This document shows positions 34,766 through 43,979 of a stretch of 64,000 bases of DNA, one piece after another. The position numbers were made by a program, and so were the translations under genes. The notes under the pieces were generated by a model that did no database searches, had not been told where the DNA came from, and worked only from the letters and a program-made list of their open reading frames with translations. The DNA is from JASHPR01 sp963833885 (GTDB taxonomy: Bacteria; Actinomycetota; Actinomycetes; Streptosporangiales; Streptosporangiaceae), in the NCBI GenBank assembly GCA_963833885.1, contig CAWHZU010000031.1:124001-188000 (forward strand), written 5' to 3'. The number at the start of each line of letters is the position of its first letter. Position 1 is the stretch's first letter.

Positions 34766-36520
34766 CTACGCCCGCCCGAGCGAGCGGGCCGCGCGGTTGA
34801 GCCCGCTGATCACCGCGCGCAGCGATGCGTTCACGATCGATTCGCTGACGCCGACGCCCCAGAGCACCCGGTCGCCGACCGCGATCTCCAGATAGGCGGC
34901 GGCCTCGGCGTCCCGCCCGGCGGTCAGTGCATGCTCGGAGTAGTCGAGCACGCGGACTGTGCTGCCCGCCCCCCCACCCTCAAGGCCCAGGTCGGTCCCT
35001 GACAGCGCGTCGCAGAACGCGGCGATCGGGCCGTTGCCGGTGCCGGTCAGGACGTGCTCCTGGCCGAAGGCGCGGACCGTCGTGGTGATCTGCTCCACGC
35101 CCTCCTGGCTGACCGAGCCGAACTTGACCAGCTCGAACGCGCCGGCGCTCAGGTACTCGTCGGCGAAGATCTGCCACATCAGCGCCGCGTCCACTTCGCC
35201 GCCCTCGTCTTCGGTGTGGCGCTGGATCACGTGGCTGAACTCGATCTGCAAGCGACGGGGCAGGTCAAGGTGGTGGTCGCTCTTCATGATGTAGGCGACG
35301 CCGCCCTTGCCCGACTGCGAGTTGACCCGGATGACCGCCTCGTAGGACCTGCCCACGTCCTTCGGGTCGATCGGCAGGTAGGGCATTGCCCACGGCAGCT
35401 CGCTCACCGGCTTGCCCGCCTCGGCGGCCTGCCGCTCCAGGTCGTCGAAGCCCTTCTTGATCGCATCCTGGTGCGACCCGGAAAACGACGTGTACACCAG
35501 GTCGCCCGCGTACGGATGCCGCTCGTGCACGTCGATGCGGGTGCAGTACTCGGCGGTGCGGCGGATCTCGTCGATGTCGCTGAAGTCAATCATCGGGTCG
35601 ATGCCCTGGCTGTACAGGTTCAGCCCGAGCGTGACCAGGTCCACGTTGCCGGACCGCTCGCCGTTGCCGAACAGGCAGCCCTCGATGCGCTGCGCGCCGG
35701 CCAGCACAGCAAGCTCCGCGTCGGCGGTCGCGGTGCCGCGGTCGTTGTGGGTGTGCACCGAAAGGGCGATGTGCGCACGCCTGGTCAGGTTGCGGCTCAT
35801 CCACTCGATCTGGTCGGCGTAGACGTTCGGGGTGGACCGCTCGACCGTGCACGGCAGGTTGAGCACGATTTCCCGGTCCGGCTCGGGCTGCCACACGTCC
35901 ATGACCGCCTCGCAGATCTCCAGCGCGAAGTCGAGTTCGGTGTCCATGAAGATCTCGGGCGAGTACTCGTAGCCGAAGTCGGTGCCGTGCAGGTAGGTCT
36001 CGGCGAACTTCATCACGGCGCGGGTGCCCTCGACGGCCACCGCCCGGCAGTCGGCGCGCCCGTCGCCGTCCCAGCCGAACACGACCCGGCGGAAGATGGG
36101 CGCCGCAGCGTTGTAGAGGTGCACGGTGGCCTGGCGCGCGCCGGCCAGCGACTGCACGGTCCGCTCGATCAGCTCCTCGCGGGCCTGGGTCAGCACCGAT
36201 ATGCGGACATCGTCGGGTACCGAGCCGCTCTCGATCAGCCCGCGGATGAAGTCGAAGTCGGTCTGGCTCGCGGCCGGGAAACCTACCTCGATCTCCTTGT
36301 AGCCCATGCGTACCAGGAGGTCGAACATGGCCTGCTTGCGGGGCGGGTTCATCGGGTCGATCAGGGCCTGGTTGCCGTCGCGCAGGTCGGTCGACAGCCA
36401 CCGCGGCGCGGCGGTGATGGTGCGCGACGGCCACTGCCGGTCCGGCAGGTCTACCGCGGGGAATGGGCTATAGCGGTAGCACGGCATGCCGGACGGGCGC
36501 TGATTACCTGGGTTGCTCAT
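34766..36520 (-). CDS. leuA: 2-isopropylmalate synthase LeuA
   Basis: The 584-residue enzyme condenses acetyl-CoA with 2-oxoisovalerate, the first committed step of leucine synthesis. The TIM-barrel active site shows LRDGNQALIDPM (about 43-54), EVGFPAASQTDFDF, and the metal-binding HTHNDRGTATADAE. The C-terminal leucine-binding regulatory domain (about 440-580) is complete, so feedback inhibition by leucine is expected. Size and layout match actinomycete LeuA. ATG 36520 starts after a leader with a leucine-codon peptide. Confidence 0.96.
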   Translation of the reverse strand: MSNPGNQRPSGMPCYRYSPFPAVDLPDRQWPSRTITAAPRWLSTDLRDGNQALIDPMNPPRKQAMFDLLVRMGYKEIEVGFPAASQTDFDFIRGLIESGSVPDDVRISVLTQAREELIERTVQSLAGARQATVHLYNAAAPIFRRVVFGWDGDGRADCRAVAVEGTRAVMKFAETYLHGTDFGYEYSPEIFMDTELDFALEICEAVMDVWQPEPDREIVLNLPCTVERSTPNVYADQIEWMSRNLTRRAHIALSVHTHNDRGTATADAELAVLAGAQRIEGCLFGNGERSGNVDLVTLGLNLYSQGIDPMIDFSDIDEIRRTAEYCTRIDVHERHPYAGDLVYTSFSGSHQDAIKKGFDDLERQAAEAGKPVSELPWAMPYLPIDPKDVGRSYEAVIRVNSQSGKGGVAYIMKSDHHLDLPRRLQIEFSHVIQRHTEDEGGEVDAALMWQIFADEYLSAGAFELVKFGSVSQEGVEQITTTVRAFGQEHVLTGTGNGPIAAFCDALSGTDLGLEGGGAGSTVRVLDYSEHALTAGRDAEAAAYLEIAVGDRVLWGVGVSESIVNASLRAVISGLNRAARSLGRA

Positions 36521-36579
36521 GACGTTGCTGCTCCTGACAGGGAGGACCGGGCTGGATTCGGCCGGCGCAGCAGAACGAC

Positions 36580-36624
36580 CCGCGGCGAGGGGCCGACCGG
36601 GCTGGTTACCGGGCCTCGCCGCGG
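36580..36624 (-). promoter_or_regulatory. leuA attenuator hairpin
   Basis: CCGCGGCGAGG (36580-36590) and CCTCGCCGCGG (36614-36624) are exact 11-bp reverse complements with 23 nt between. The upstream arm in the RNA (36624-36614) lies inside the last codons of the leucine leader peptide, so ribosome position decides whether the stem can form. Related leuA attenuators in actinomycetes work by ribosome stalling at leucine codons. Confidence 0.65.
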
Positions 36625-36653
36625 CCGCGAAGGAGCAGCCTGCGCATCATCAT
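36606..36653 (-). CDS. leuA leader peptide
   Basis: A 15-codon ORF reads MMMRRLLLRGRGEAR and stops at TAA 36608-36606. Three adjacent leucine codons (CTG, CTC, CTT) at 36638-36630 are the expected leucine sensor. Three consecutive ATGs begin it. It ends about 85 nt upstream of leuA. Confidence 0.7.
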   Translation of the reverse strand: MMMRRLLLRGRGEAR

Positions 36654-36727
36654 GACCCAGCTATGCTAGCCGACTCCCGCCCCGAGGCGCGAGCCGGGCC
36701 CACGGCCAGCCGGGACGGAGGGAATAC

Positions 36728-39523
36728 TTGCCTGCGGGGGGTGGTCACAAGGTGGATCCCGCGTGGTCGGCCGCTCAGACGCTGACCTTCCTCTTCACTG
36801 ACATCGAAGGCTCCACGGCGATGCTGCAGCGCCTGGGCGGTTCGTACGCCGAGGTGCTGTTCGGCCACCACGAGATCATCAGGTCCGGCCTCGCCGCGCA
36901 CCACGGCCGCGAGGTCGACACCCAGGGCGACGCGTTCTTCGCGGTGTTCGCGGCGCCCAGCGCCTGTGTTGCCGCGGCCGTTGAGATGCAGCGGGCGTTG
37001 TCTGCGCACCGCTGGCCGGCCGATTACCCGGTCCGCGTCCGCATGGGCATCCACTCCGGCGAGGCGGCGCAGACGCCGGTCGGCCTGGTCGGGCTCGAGG
37101 TGCACCGGGCGGCCCGGATCGCCGCCGTCGCGCACGGCGGCCAGATCGTGCTGTCGGCGGCAGCGGCCGCGCTGCTGTCCGACTCGCTGCCGGCCGGTGC
37201 CTCAGTTCGCGACCTGGGCCTGCACCGGCTGAAGGACCTCGGCAGGCCGGAGCGGCTCTTCCAGCTCGACGCCGACGGGCTGGACACGGCATTCCCGCCG
37301 CTGACGTCCCTGGACAACCCGAAGCTGCGCAACAACCTGCCGGCGCAGGCGTCGAGCTTCATCGGCCGCGACGCCCAGCTCGCCGAGGTCCACCGTCTGC
37401 TCGACGGATCACGCCTGGTCACACTCACTGGAGCGGGCGGCGCTGGCAAGACCCGGCTGGGGCTGCAGGCCGCGGCTGGGCTGGCGGACGGGTCAGGTGA
37501 CGGGGTGTGGTTTGTGGACCTCGCCCCGCTGCAGGACGGGGATCTGGCCGCGGCCGCCACCGCCAGCGTGCTGGGTATTCGCGAGGACCCGGGCCGGCCG
37601 ATCACCGAGACCCTGGTCGATGCGGTCGGCGACCGCAGCCTGCTGGTGCTGCTGGACAACTGCGAGCATCTCATCGACGCGTGCGCCAAGCTCGCGGACG
37701 CCCTGCTCCGCGGCTGCCCCAACATCATGCTGCTCACGACCAGCCGCGAGCCGCTCGGCATCGACGGCGAGCAGGTCTACCGGGTGCCGTCCATGGTCAC
37801 CCCGGCCGAGGGCGACGGCGTGGACGTGATCAGGAGCGCGGAGGCGGTGCGGCTGTTCGCCGACCGCGCCCGGCAGCAGGGTGCCCGGCTCAGCTGGGAC
37901 CCGGAGGCTGCGGAGGTGGCCGGCCGCATCTGCCGCCGGCTCGACGGCATCCCGCTGGCCATCGAGCTGGCCGCTGCCCGGCTGCGGGTCATGCCGGTAG
38001 CTGAGCTTGACGCTCGCCTCGACCAGCGGTTCTCGATCCTCACCGGGGGCTCGCGCGCCGCGCTGCCCCGCCACCAGACGCTGCTGGCCATGGTCGACTG
38101 GTCCTGGGAGCTGCTGACGGCCGCCGAGCGTCACGTGCTGGCCGGCCTGTCGGTGTTCGCCGGCGGGTTCGACCTGGCCGCCGCCGAGGCCGTGGCCGGG
38201 GGTGAGATCGTGCTGGCCGTCGAGGTTCTCGGGTACCTCGCCGCGCTCGTCGACAAGAGCCTGGTGCATTTTGACACCGGCATCTCCGGCGGCACCGGCG
38301 ACGGTCCGGTCCGGCACCGGTTGCTGGAAACCGTGCGGCAGTACGCGATGCGCCGCCTGCAAGGACGTGACCGGGCGGCCGCGGATGAGGTCGCCGCCGC
38401 CCACCGGGATCACTACCTGGCCCTGGCGCGGGCCGCGGCCCCCCGGCTGGTCGCACGCGACCAGCCGGAGTGGCTGGACCGGCTCGATCTCGAGCTGGAC
38501 AACCTCCGCGCCGCGATCGCGTTCAGCCTCCGGCGAGCCGACGCGACGGCCGGCATAGGTCTTGCCGCGTCGCTGCGGATCTTCTGGAAGGCCAGGGGCC
38601 ACGCATCGGAGGGAGCCGAAGCGCTCCGGGCGCTGCTGGACCTGCCGGGCGCCCAGGGCGCAACCGTGCTGCGCGGCACCGCCCTGGCCAGCGCCGCTTA
38701 CCTGCTCGAGCAGACCGGCGGCTACGCGACCGCCGCGGAGTACTGCGACGAAGCGCTGGCGATCGCCCGGTCGGCCGACGACGACTGGCTGGCCGCCGAC
38801 GCTGCGGCCATCCGCGCGTTCGTGCTGGTGCGCCGGGGCCAGCAGGCTGCGGCGCTGCCGCTGATCGCACAGACCCTCGGTCTGGCGCGGCGGCTCGGCG
38901 ATCCGCACCTCACCGCCCGGCTGCTTTCGGCCCGGTCGTATGCCGTGGATCTCGAGGGCGACCACGAGGCGGCGGCCGCCGACGCCGCCGAGTCGCTGCA
39001 GCTGTTCCGCCGTGCTGGTGACCGCCGCGAGGTCGGCACCATGCTCGGCAACCTCGGGTATGCCGAGCTGTCTCTCGGTGAATTGCAGCGGGGGCGCGGC
39101 CACCTGCGTGAATCACTCGACATCGCGCGCGAGCTCGACGACAGCTACGGCGTCGTCTACGTGACCTTCAACCTGGGCCTTGCCGAGTACCTCAACGACT
39201 CGCCCGGCGCTGCCGCGGCACTGTTCGCCGAGTCATTCGACCTGGCCAGAAGCGTGCAGATGCACGCCGGGACGGCCTACGCGCTGATCGGCCTGGCCAT
39301 GGCCGGCAGCGGCGACGACCCGGTCAGGTCGGCGCGGCTGCATGGTGCGGCCGACGAGGCGCTGGCGGCGCTAGGCGAGACCCTGGAGTCTCTGGAGGCC
39401 AGGCTGCGGGACGCCGACCGAGAGCGGCTGCGCGCCACCATGGGCGACGCGGCGTTCGCTGCCGAGTACGCGGCCGGGCACGCAACGCCGTTCGAGGAGA
39501 TCGCCGACGTGATCAGACGTTGA
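36728..39523 (+). CDS. Adenylate/guanylate cyclase fused to NB-ARC ATPase and TPR region
   Basis: A 931-residue signalling protein. A class III cyclase domain covers about residues 15-180, with metal-binding Asp residues in LFTDIEGST and TQGDAFFAVF. An AAA/NB-ARC ATPase (about 205-480) follows: P-loop TGAGGAGKTRL, LLVLLDNCEHL, TSREPLGI and RLDGIPLAIELAAARL. TPR-like helical repeats fill about 570-900. Similar mycobacterial and actinomycete proteins often end in a LuxR helix-turn-helix, and none is seen here. It could make cAMP in response to an unknown ligand. TTG 36728 has GGAGG at 36717-36721. Its stop overlaps the convergent sufT by 11 bp. Confidence 0.85.
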   Translation: MPAGGGHKVDPAWSAAQTLTFLFTDIEGSTAMLQRLGGSYAEVLFGHHEIIRSGLAAHHGREVDTQGDAFFAVFAAPSACVAAAVEMQRALSAHRWPADYPVRVRMGIHSGEAAQTPVGLVGLEVHRAARIAAVAHGGQIVLSAAAAALLSDSLPAGASVRDLGLHRLKDLGRPERLFQLDADGLDTAFPPLTSLDNPKLRNNLPAQASSFIGRDAQLAEVHRLLDGSRLVTLTGAGGAGKTRLGLQAAAGLADGSGDGVWFVDLAPLQDGDLAAAATASVLGIREDPGRPITETLVDAVGDRSLLVLLDNCEHLIDACAKLADALLRGCPNIMLLTTSREPLGIDGEQVYRVPSMVTPAEGDGVDVIRSAEAVRLFADRARQQGARLSWDPEAAEVAGRICRRLDGIPLAIELAAARLRVMPVAELDARLDQRFSILTGGSRAALPRHQTLLAMVDWSWELLTAAERHVLAGLSVFAGGFDLAAAEAVAGGEIVLAVEVLGYLAALVDKSLVHFDTGISGGTGDGPVRHRLLETVRQYAMRRLQGRDRAAADEVAAAHRDHYLALARAAAPRLVARDQPEWLDRLDLELDNLRAAIAFSLRRADATAGIGLAASLRIFWKARGHASEGAEALRALLDLPGAQGATVLRGTALASAAYLLEQTGGYATAAEYCDEALAIARSADDDWLAADAAAIRAFVLVRRGQQAAALPLIAQTLGLARRLGDPHLTARLLSARSYAVDLEGDHEAAAADAAESLQLFRRAGDRREVGTMLGNLGYAELSLGELQRGRGHLRESLDIARELDDSYGVVYVTFNLGLAEYLNDSPGAAAALFAESFDLARSVQMHAGTAYALIGLAMAGSGDDPVRSARLHGAADEALAALGETLESLEARLRDADRERLRATMGDAAFAAEYAAGHATPFEEIADVIRR

Positions 39524-39869
39524 AGCCGAGCGCGCGGAGCTGCTCGCGGCCATCCTCGGTGATCTTGTCCGGGCCCCACGGCGGCATCCAGACCCAGTTG
39601 ATCCGGAAGTCGGCGACCAGCCCGTCCAGTGCTGCGCGCGTCTGGTCCTCGATCACGTCGGTGAGCGGGCACGCGGCGCTGGTCAGCGTCATGTCGATGG
39701 TTGCGATGCGGTCCTCGGCCAGGTTCACGCCGTAGACAAGGCCGAGGTCGACGACGTTCACGCCGAGCTCGGGGTCGACGACGTCGCGCAGCGCCTCGAG
39801 CAGGTCCTCGGTATCGGGACTCGGCTGAGGGGCCGGGTTGGGCGGGCTAAAAGTCTCATCGGTCGTCAT
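39513..39869 (-). CDS. sufT: SufT-like MIP18/DUF59 iron-sulfur assembly protein
   Basis: A 118-residue protein with a single DUF59 domain: LLEALRDVVDPELGVNVVDLGLVYGVNL, then MTLTSAACPLTDVIEDQ, whose Cys is conserved, and the WMPPWGPDKITEDGREQLRALGF end. It helps load or mature Fe-S clusters. ATG 39869 overlaps the sufU stop by four bases; an upstream start would extend it with unrelated sequence. It is the last gene of the SUF operon. Confidence 0.9.
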   Translation of the reverse strand: MTTDETFSPPNPAPQPSPDTEDLLEALRDVVDPELGVNVVDLGLVYGVNLAEDRIATIDMTLTSAACPLTDVIEDQTRAALDGLVADFRINWVWMPPWGPDKITEDGREQLRALGFNV

Positions 39870-40348
39870 GTCTGCTCCCCACCTGCTGGTGTGCCTGCAG
39901 GCCCGTCCAGGGCCTGAGAAACCGCGTCCTTCCAGGCCATCCAGCCGAGCAGGGCGCACTTGATCCGTGCCGGGTATTTGGACACGCCCTCGAACGCCAC
40001 CGCGTCGCCGAGCAGGTCCTCGTCGGGGTCTGCCGTGCCCCTGGACTGCATCAGCTCCAGGAAGGCCGCGCTGATGTCCATGGCCTCGCGCACGGTCTTG
40101 CCGATCACCGCGTCGGTCATCACCGACGCGCTCGCCTGGCTGATCGAGCAGCCGAGCGAGTCGTAGGACACGTCGGTCACGGCGGGCTCGCCGCCCGCGT
40201 CCTTGACCGCCACCCGCAGCGTCACCTCGTCACCGCACAGCGGGTTCACGTGGTACACCTGGGCGTCGTAGGGCTCCCGCAGTCCCTTGTTGTGCGGGTG
40301 GCGGTAGTGATCCAGGATGATCTCCTGGTACAGCGACTCGACTTCCAT
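39866..40348 (-). CDS. sufU: SufU, zinc-dependent sulfurtransferase partner of SufS
   Basis: The 160-residue IscU-like protein has three conserved cysteines: NPLCGDEVTLRV, YDSLGCSISQAS and RIKCALLGW. An Asp in the CGDE motif completes the zinc site. The insertion between the second and third Cys (DISAAFLELMQSRGTADPDEDLLGD) marks the Gram-positive SufU type and not scaffold IscU. It accepts persulfide sulfur from SufS. ATG 40348 has GGAGGCGG upstream. Confidence 0.93.
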   Translation of the reverse strand: MEVESLYQEIILDHYRHPHNKGLREPYDAQVYHVNPLCGDEVTLRVAVKDAGGEPAVTDVSYDSLGCSISQASASVMTDAVIGKTVREAMDISAAFLELMQSRGTADPDEDLLGDAVAFEGVSKYPARIKCALLGWMAWKDAVSQALDGPAGTPAGGEQT

Positions 40349-40412
40349 AACACCGCCTCCAACGCGATGTCGTGGGCGGGATGTTCCCGCCCAAACCCCC
40401 CGTTGCCGCGCA

Positions 40413-41720
40413 TCATGTCGCCGCGAAAAACTTCTGTGTCTGGCGCACGCCCTCGGCCAGCGCCTCGACCTCGTCGTGGGTGTTGTACACGTAGAACGTC
40501 GCCCGCGCGCTGGCCTGCACCCCGAGGGCGCGGTGCAGCGGCCAGGCGCAGTGATGGTCGGCACGCACGGCGATGCCGAGCTCGTCCAGCAGCTGACCGA
40601 CGTCGTGCGGGTGCACGCCGTCGATCGTGAACGATACGGCACCGCCCCGGTCTTCGGTGGTCAGCGGGCCGAGGATGCGCACGCCCTCGATGGCGCCGAG
40701 TGACTCGAGCGCGTGCGCGGTGAGCTCGTCCTCGTGCGCGGCCACGTTCTCCATGCCGAGCGCGTCGAGGTAGTCGCAGGCCGCGGCCAGCCCGGCGGCC
40801 TGGGCGGCTGCGGGGACGCCGGCCTCGAACCGCTCCGGCGGCGGCAGGAACGTCGAGCCTTCCATCCGGACCACCTCGATCATCGACCCGCCGGTGATGA
40901 ACGGCGGCATCGCCTCGAGCAGCTCGCGCCTGCCCCACAGCACGCCGATCCCGGACGGGCCGAGCATCTTGTGCGAGGAGAACGCGAGGAAGTCGGCGCC
41001 GAGCGTCCCGACGTCGACAGGACGGTGCGGCACCGACTGGGCACCGTCGGCGACCACGAGCGCGCCGCGAGCGTGCGCCATGGCAGCGATCTCGGCGACG
41101 GGGGGCACCGCGCCGGTGACGTTGGACTGGTGCGTGACCGCGACGATCCTGGTCCGGTCCGTGATCAGCGTGTCCGCGTCGGACAGGTCCACCCGGCCAT
41201 CCGGGGTCACCCCAAACCAGCGCAGCGTGGCGCCGGTGCGCTCGCACAGCTGCTGCCAGGGCACCAGGTTGGCGTGATGCTCAAGCTCGGTGACCAGAAT
41301 CTCGTCGCCGGGGCCCACCCGGAACCGCGCGGCCTGCGGCCCGGCGGTGGCCGCGTTGCTCATCGCGTACGCGACCAGGTTCAGCGCCTCGGTCGCGCTC
41401 TTGGTGAACACGATCTCGCCTGCAGGCGCGCCGATGAACGCCGCGACCCGGGCCCGGGCGGCCTCGTACGCGTCGGTGGCCTCCTCGCCGAGCAGATGAG
41501 CGCCGCGATGCGCCGCCGAGTTGTGGATCGTGTAGAAGTCGCGCTCGGCGTCGAGCACCTGGCGCGGCTTGTGCGAGGTGGCCCCGGAGTCGAGGTAGAC
41601 CAGCGGCCTGCCGCCGCGCACGGCGCGGCCGAGGATCGGGAAGTCCGCGCGGATGCCGGAGACGTCGAGCGGGCGGGTGGCCTGGAGAGAGCCGGGGAGG
41701 TGGGTGGGAGTGGTGGTCAT
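40413..41720 (-). CDS. sufS: Cysteine desulfurase SufS
   Basis: A 435-residue PLP enzyme of the type II NifS/SufS class. The lysine that binds PLP is in SSHKMLGPSG (about 235), and the catalytic Cys is in RADHHCAWPLH near residue 378. NSAAHRGAHLLGEEATDAYE and TELEHHANLVPWQ are the usual active-site blocks. It mobilises sulfur from cysteine for the SufBCD scaffold. ATG 41720 overlaps the sufC stop by four bases. Confidence 0.95.
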   Translation of the reverse strand: MTTTPTHLPGSLQATRPLDVSGIRADFPILGRAVRGGRPLVYLDSGATSHKPRQVLDAERDFYTIHNSAAHRGAHLLGEEATDAYEAARARVAAFIGAPAGEIVFTKSATEALNLVAYAMSNAATAGPQAARFRVGPGDEILVTELEHHANLVPWQQLCERTGATLRWFGVTPDGRVDLSDADTLITDRTRIVAVTHQSNVTGAVPPVAEIAAMAHARGALVVADGAQSVPHRPVDVGTLGADFLAFSSHKMLGPSGIGVLWGRRELLEAMPPFITGGSMIEVVRMEGSTFLPPPERFEAGVPAAAQAAGLAAACDYLDALGMENVAAHEDELTAHALESLGAIEGVRILGPLTTEDRGGAVSFTIDGVHPHDVGQLLDELGIAVRADHHCAWPLHRALGVQASARATFYVYNTHDEVEALAEGVRQTQKFFAAT

Positions 41721-42490
41721 GCGACCGCGTCCGCGTTCAGGAACTTCTCGTAGCCCTCGGCCTCGAGTTCCTCGGCCAGCTCGGCGCCGCCCTCCTTGAC
41801 GATCCGGCCGTTCACGAACACGTGCACGAAGTCGGGCTGCACGTACTGCAGGATCCGGGTGTAGTGGGTGATCAGCAGCACGCCATGGCCGGGCTCCTGG
41901 CGGAACCGGTTGATGCCCTCCGAGACGACCTTCAGAGCGTCGATATCGAGGCCGGAGTCGGTCTCGTCCAGGATCGCGATCTTCGGGTTCAGCAGCTCCA
42001 TCTGCAGGATCTCGTGCCGCTTCTTCTCGCCACCGGAGAAGCCCTCGTTCAGGTTCCGCTCGGCAAAGTCGGGCGAGATCGACAGCGCGTCCATGCTCGA
42101 GCGCAGTTCCTTAACGAACGTGCGCAGCTTGGGCGCCTCGCCGCGGACCGCGGTGACCGCGGTGCGCAGGAAGTTCGACACCGACACGCCCGGCACCTCC
42201 ACCGGGTACTGCATGGCCAGGAACAGGCCGGCCCGCGCCCTGGCGTCCACGCTCATGGCCAGCACGTCCTCGCCGTCCAGGGTTACCGAGCCCTGGGTCA
42301 CCTGGTACTTGGGATGGCCGGCGATCGCGTAGGCGAGGGTGGACTTTCCGGAGCCGTTCGGCCCCATGATCGCGTGCGTCTCGCCGCCCGAGACCGTCAG
42401 GTCGACGCCGCGCAGGATCTCTGTGCTGGCGCCGGAAGCCTCGGCGACGCTGACGTGCAGGTCGCTTATCTTAAGGGTGGGCTGAGCCAT
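41717..42490 (-). CDS. sufC: SUF complex ATPase SufC
   Basis: A 257-residue ABC-type ATPase of the SufBCD scaffold. Walker A GPNGSGKSTLAY, Q-loop FLAMQYPVEVPGVS, signature GFSGGEKKRHEILQM and Walker B IAILDETDSGLDIDAL are present, the last in the wording peculiar to SufC. Two ATGs lie in tandem; 42490 gives the better distance from AGGAG, 42493 the alternative. The stop overlaps sufS. Confidence 0.95.
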   Translation of the reverse strand: MAQPTLKISDLHVSVAEASGASTEILRGVDLTVSGGETHAIMGPNGSGKSTLAYAIAGHPKYQVTQGSVTLDGEDVLAMSVDARARAGLFLAMQYPVEVPGVSVSNFLRTAVTAVRGEAPKLRTFVKELRSSMDALSISPDFAERNLNEGFSGGEKKRHEILQMELLNPKIAILDETDSGLDIDALKVVSEGINRFRQEPGHGVLLITHYTRILQYVQPDFVHVFVNGRIVKEGGAELAEELEAEGYEKFLNADAVA

Positions 42491-42822
42491 CATCTCTCCT
42501 GATCAGGCAGCGAGACGTAGACGTCGTCGCCTTCGGTCTTCACCGGGTAGGTGGGCACCGGCTTGGTTGCTGGCGGGCCGGTGGGCTTCCCGGTGCGCAG
42601 GTCAAAGCAGGATCCGTGGAGCCAGCACTCCACGGTGTGGTCGTAGATGTCGCCCTCGGACAGCGGGACCTCCTCGTGCGAGCACACGTCGTGCAGCGCG
42701 AAGATCTCCCCCTCGGCGCGGATGATCGCGACCGGCGTGCCCTGCACCTCAACGCCGATGGCGCCCTCATCGGGCACGTCGGCCAGCGCGCAGGCACGCA
42801 CATAGCTGGCTGGCTCGGTCAT
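42490..42822 (-). CDS. Rieske-type ferredoxin of the SUF operon
   Basis: This 110-residue small [2Fe-2S] protein has the Rieske motif C47-x-H49 and C66-x2-H69 (VCSHEE and CWLHGSCFD). Non-haem iron ferredoxins of this kind are commonly inserted between sufD and sufC in actinomycetes, where they may supply electrons or Fe. It overlaps both neighbours by one to four bases. Confidence 0.92.
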   Translation of the reverse strand: MTEPASYVRACALADVPDEGAIGVEVQGTPVAIIRAEGEIFALHDVCSHEEVPLSEGDIYDHTVECWLHGSCFDLRTGKPTGPPATKPVPTYPVKTEGDDVYVSLPDQER

Positions 42823-43979
42823 GCGGCACGCTCGGTGGTCCCGGCCAGCTCGGCCTCGATCGCGGCCGTGACCCGGTCCCGGATCTCGGGAACCTCGATC
42901 TGGCCGATCAGCTGGCCGAAGAAGCCCTTGATCACCAGGCGCCGCGCTTCCTCGAACGGGATCCCGCGGGCCATCAGGTAGAACAGGTGGTGATCCTCGA
43001 GCCGCCCGCTCGCGCTGGCGTGACCGGCGCCGAGCACCTCGCCGGTGAGGATCTCCAGGTTCGGCACCGAGTCCACCCGGGTGCCGTCGGTCAGCACCAG
43101 GTTCCGGTTGTACTCATAGGTGTCGGTGCCGGTCGCCGTCGCCCGGATGACCACGTCGCCGATCCACACCGCGTGCGCGTCCTCGCCCTGCAGCGCGCCC
43201 TTGTAGCTGACCCGGCTGCGGCAGTTGGGCTCGGCGTGGTCGACGAACAGCCGGTGCTCCAGGTGCTGCCCGGCGTCGGCAAAATAGAGCCCGCGCAGCT
43301 CCGCGTCTCCCCCGGGCCCCGCATAGCGAACCGACGGCGCCAGCCGAACCACCCCGCCGCCCAGTGTCACCGCCGTGTGCACCAGCGACGCATCCTTGCC
43401 GAGCTTGGCGTGGTGGTACGACAAATGCACCGCATCCGAAGCCCACTCCTGCAGCGACACCACACTCAGCGCCGCCCCATCCCCCACGACCAACTCCACG
43501 TTGTCCGCATAAGTAGCCGACCCCGTGTATTCAAGAACCACAGTCGCCCGCGCATTAGGCGCCACATTGACCACCAGATGCCCAAACGCCGCACCATCCG
43601 CGCCTTCGCCTCGGACGTTGACCCACGTAGGAGCTACCCGTTCCGGGCTATCTGCGACGTCGAGGACTGTCGCGTCAGCAAATGACGCGAACGCCCGCGC
43701 GCTAACCCGATCACCAGGGACAAAGGCGGTGCCGAGCCGGGGGTCGCCGTGTTCGGGCCTCTCAACGGTGACACCCGGGGCGGCATCGACTGCCACCTGC
43801 ACCTTCCCCGGAGGCAGATCACCGTCAGTGTGCAGCCCACGCAGCCGCCGCAGGGGTGTGAAGCGCCATTCTTCTTCGCGCCCCGACGGCACGCCGAAGT
43901 CCGCAAGATCGAACGACTGCCGCTCGTGCAGCCTTGAGACGGGGGCGCCGGATTCGACCGCCCCCTGCAGCGCCGACAT
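42819..43979 (-). CDS. sufD: SUF scaffold subunit SufD
   Basis: The 386-residue beta-helix protein pairs with SufB. Typical sequence: REEEWRFTPLRRL, NRNLVLTDGTRVDSVPNLEILTGEVLGAGHASASGRLEDHHLFYLMARGIPFEEARRLVIKGFF. The C-terminal His of GHASASG and the final helical region are intact. In the first half, codons ending in T or G are clearly more common (about 43400-43950 as written) than in the rest of the operon. This may mark recombination within the gene. ATG 43979 shares one base with the sufB stop. Confidence 0.94.
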   Translation of the reverse strand: MSALQGAVESGAPVSRLHERQSFDLADFGVPSGREEEWRFTPLRRLRGLHTDGDLPPGKVQVAVDAAPGVTVERPEHGDPRLGTAFVPGDRVSARAFASFADATVLDVADSPERVAPTWVNVRGEGADGAAFGHLVVNVAPNARATVVLEYTGSATYADNVELVVGDGAALSVVSLQEWASDAVHLSYHHAKLGKDASLVHTAVTLGGGVVRLAPSVRYAGPGGDAELRGLYFADAGQHLEHRLFVDHAEPNCRSRVSYKGALQGEDAHAVWIGDVVIRATATGTDTYEYNRNLVLTDGTRVDSVPNLEILTGEVLGAGHASASGRLEDHHLFYLMARGIPFEEARRLVIKGFFGQLIGQIEVPEIRDRVTAAIEAELAGTTERAA

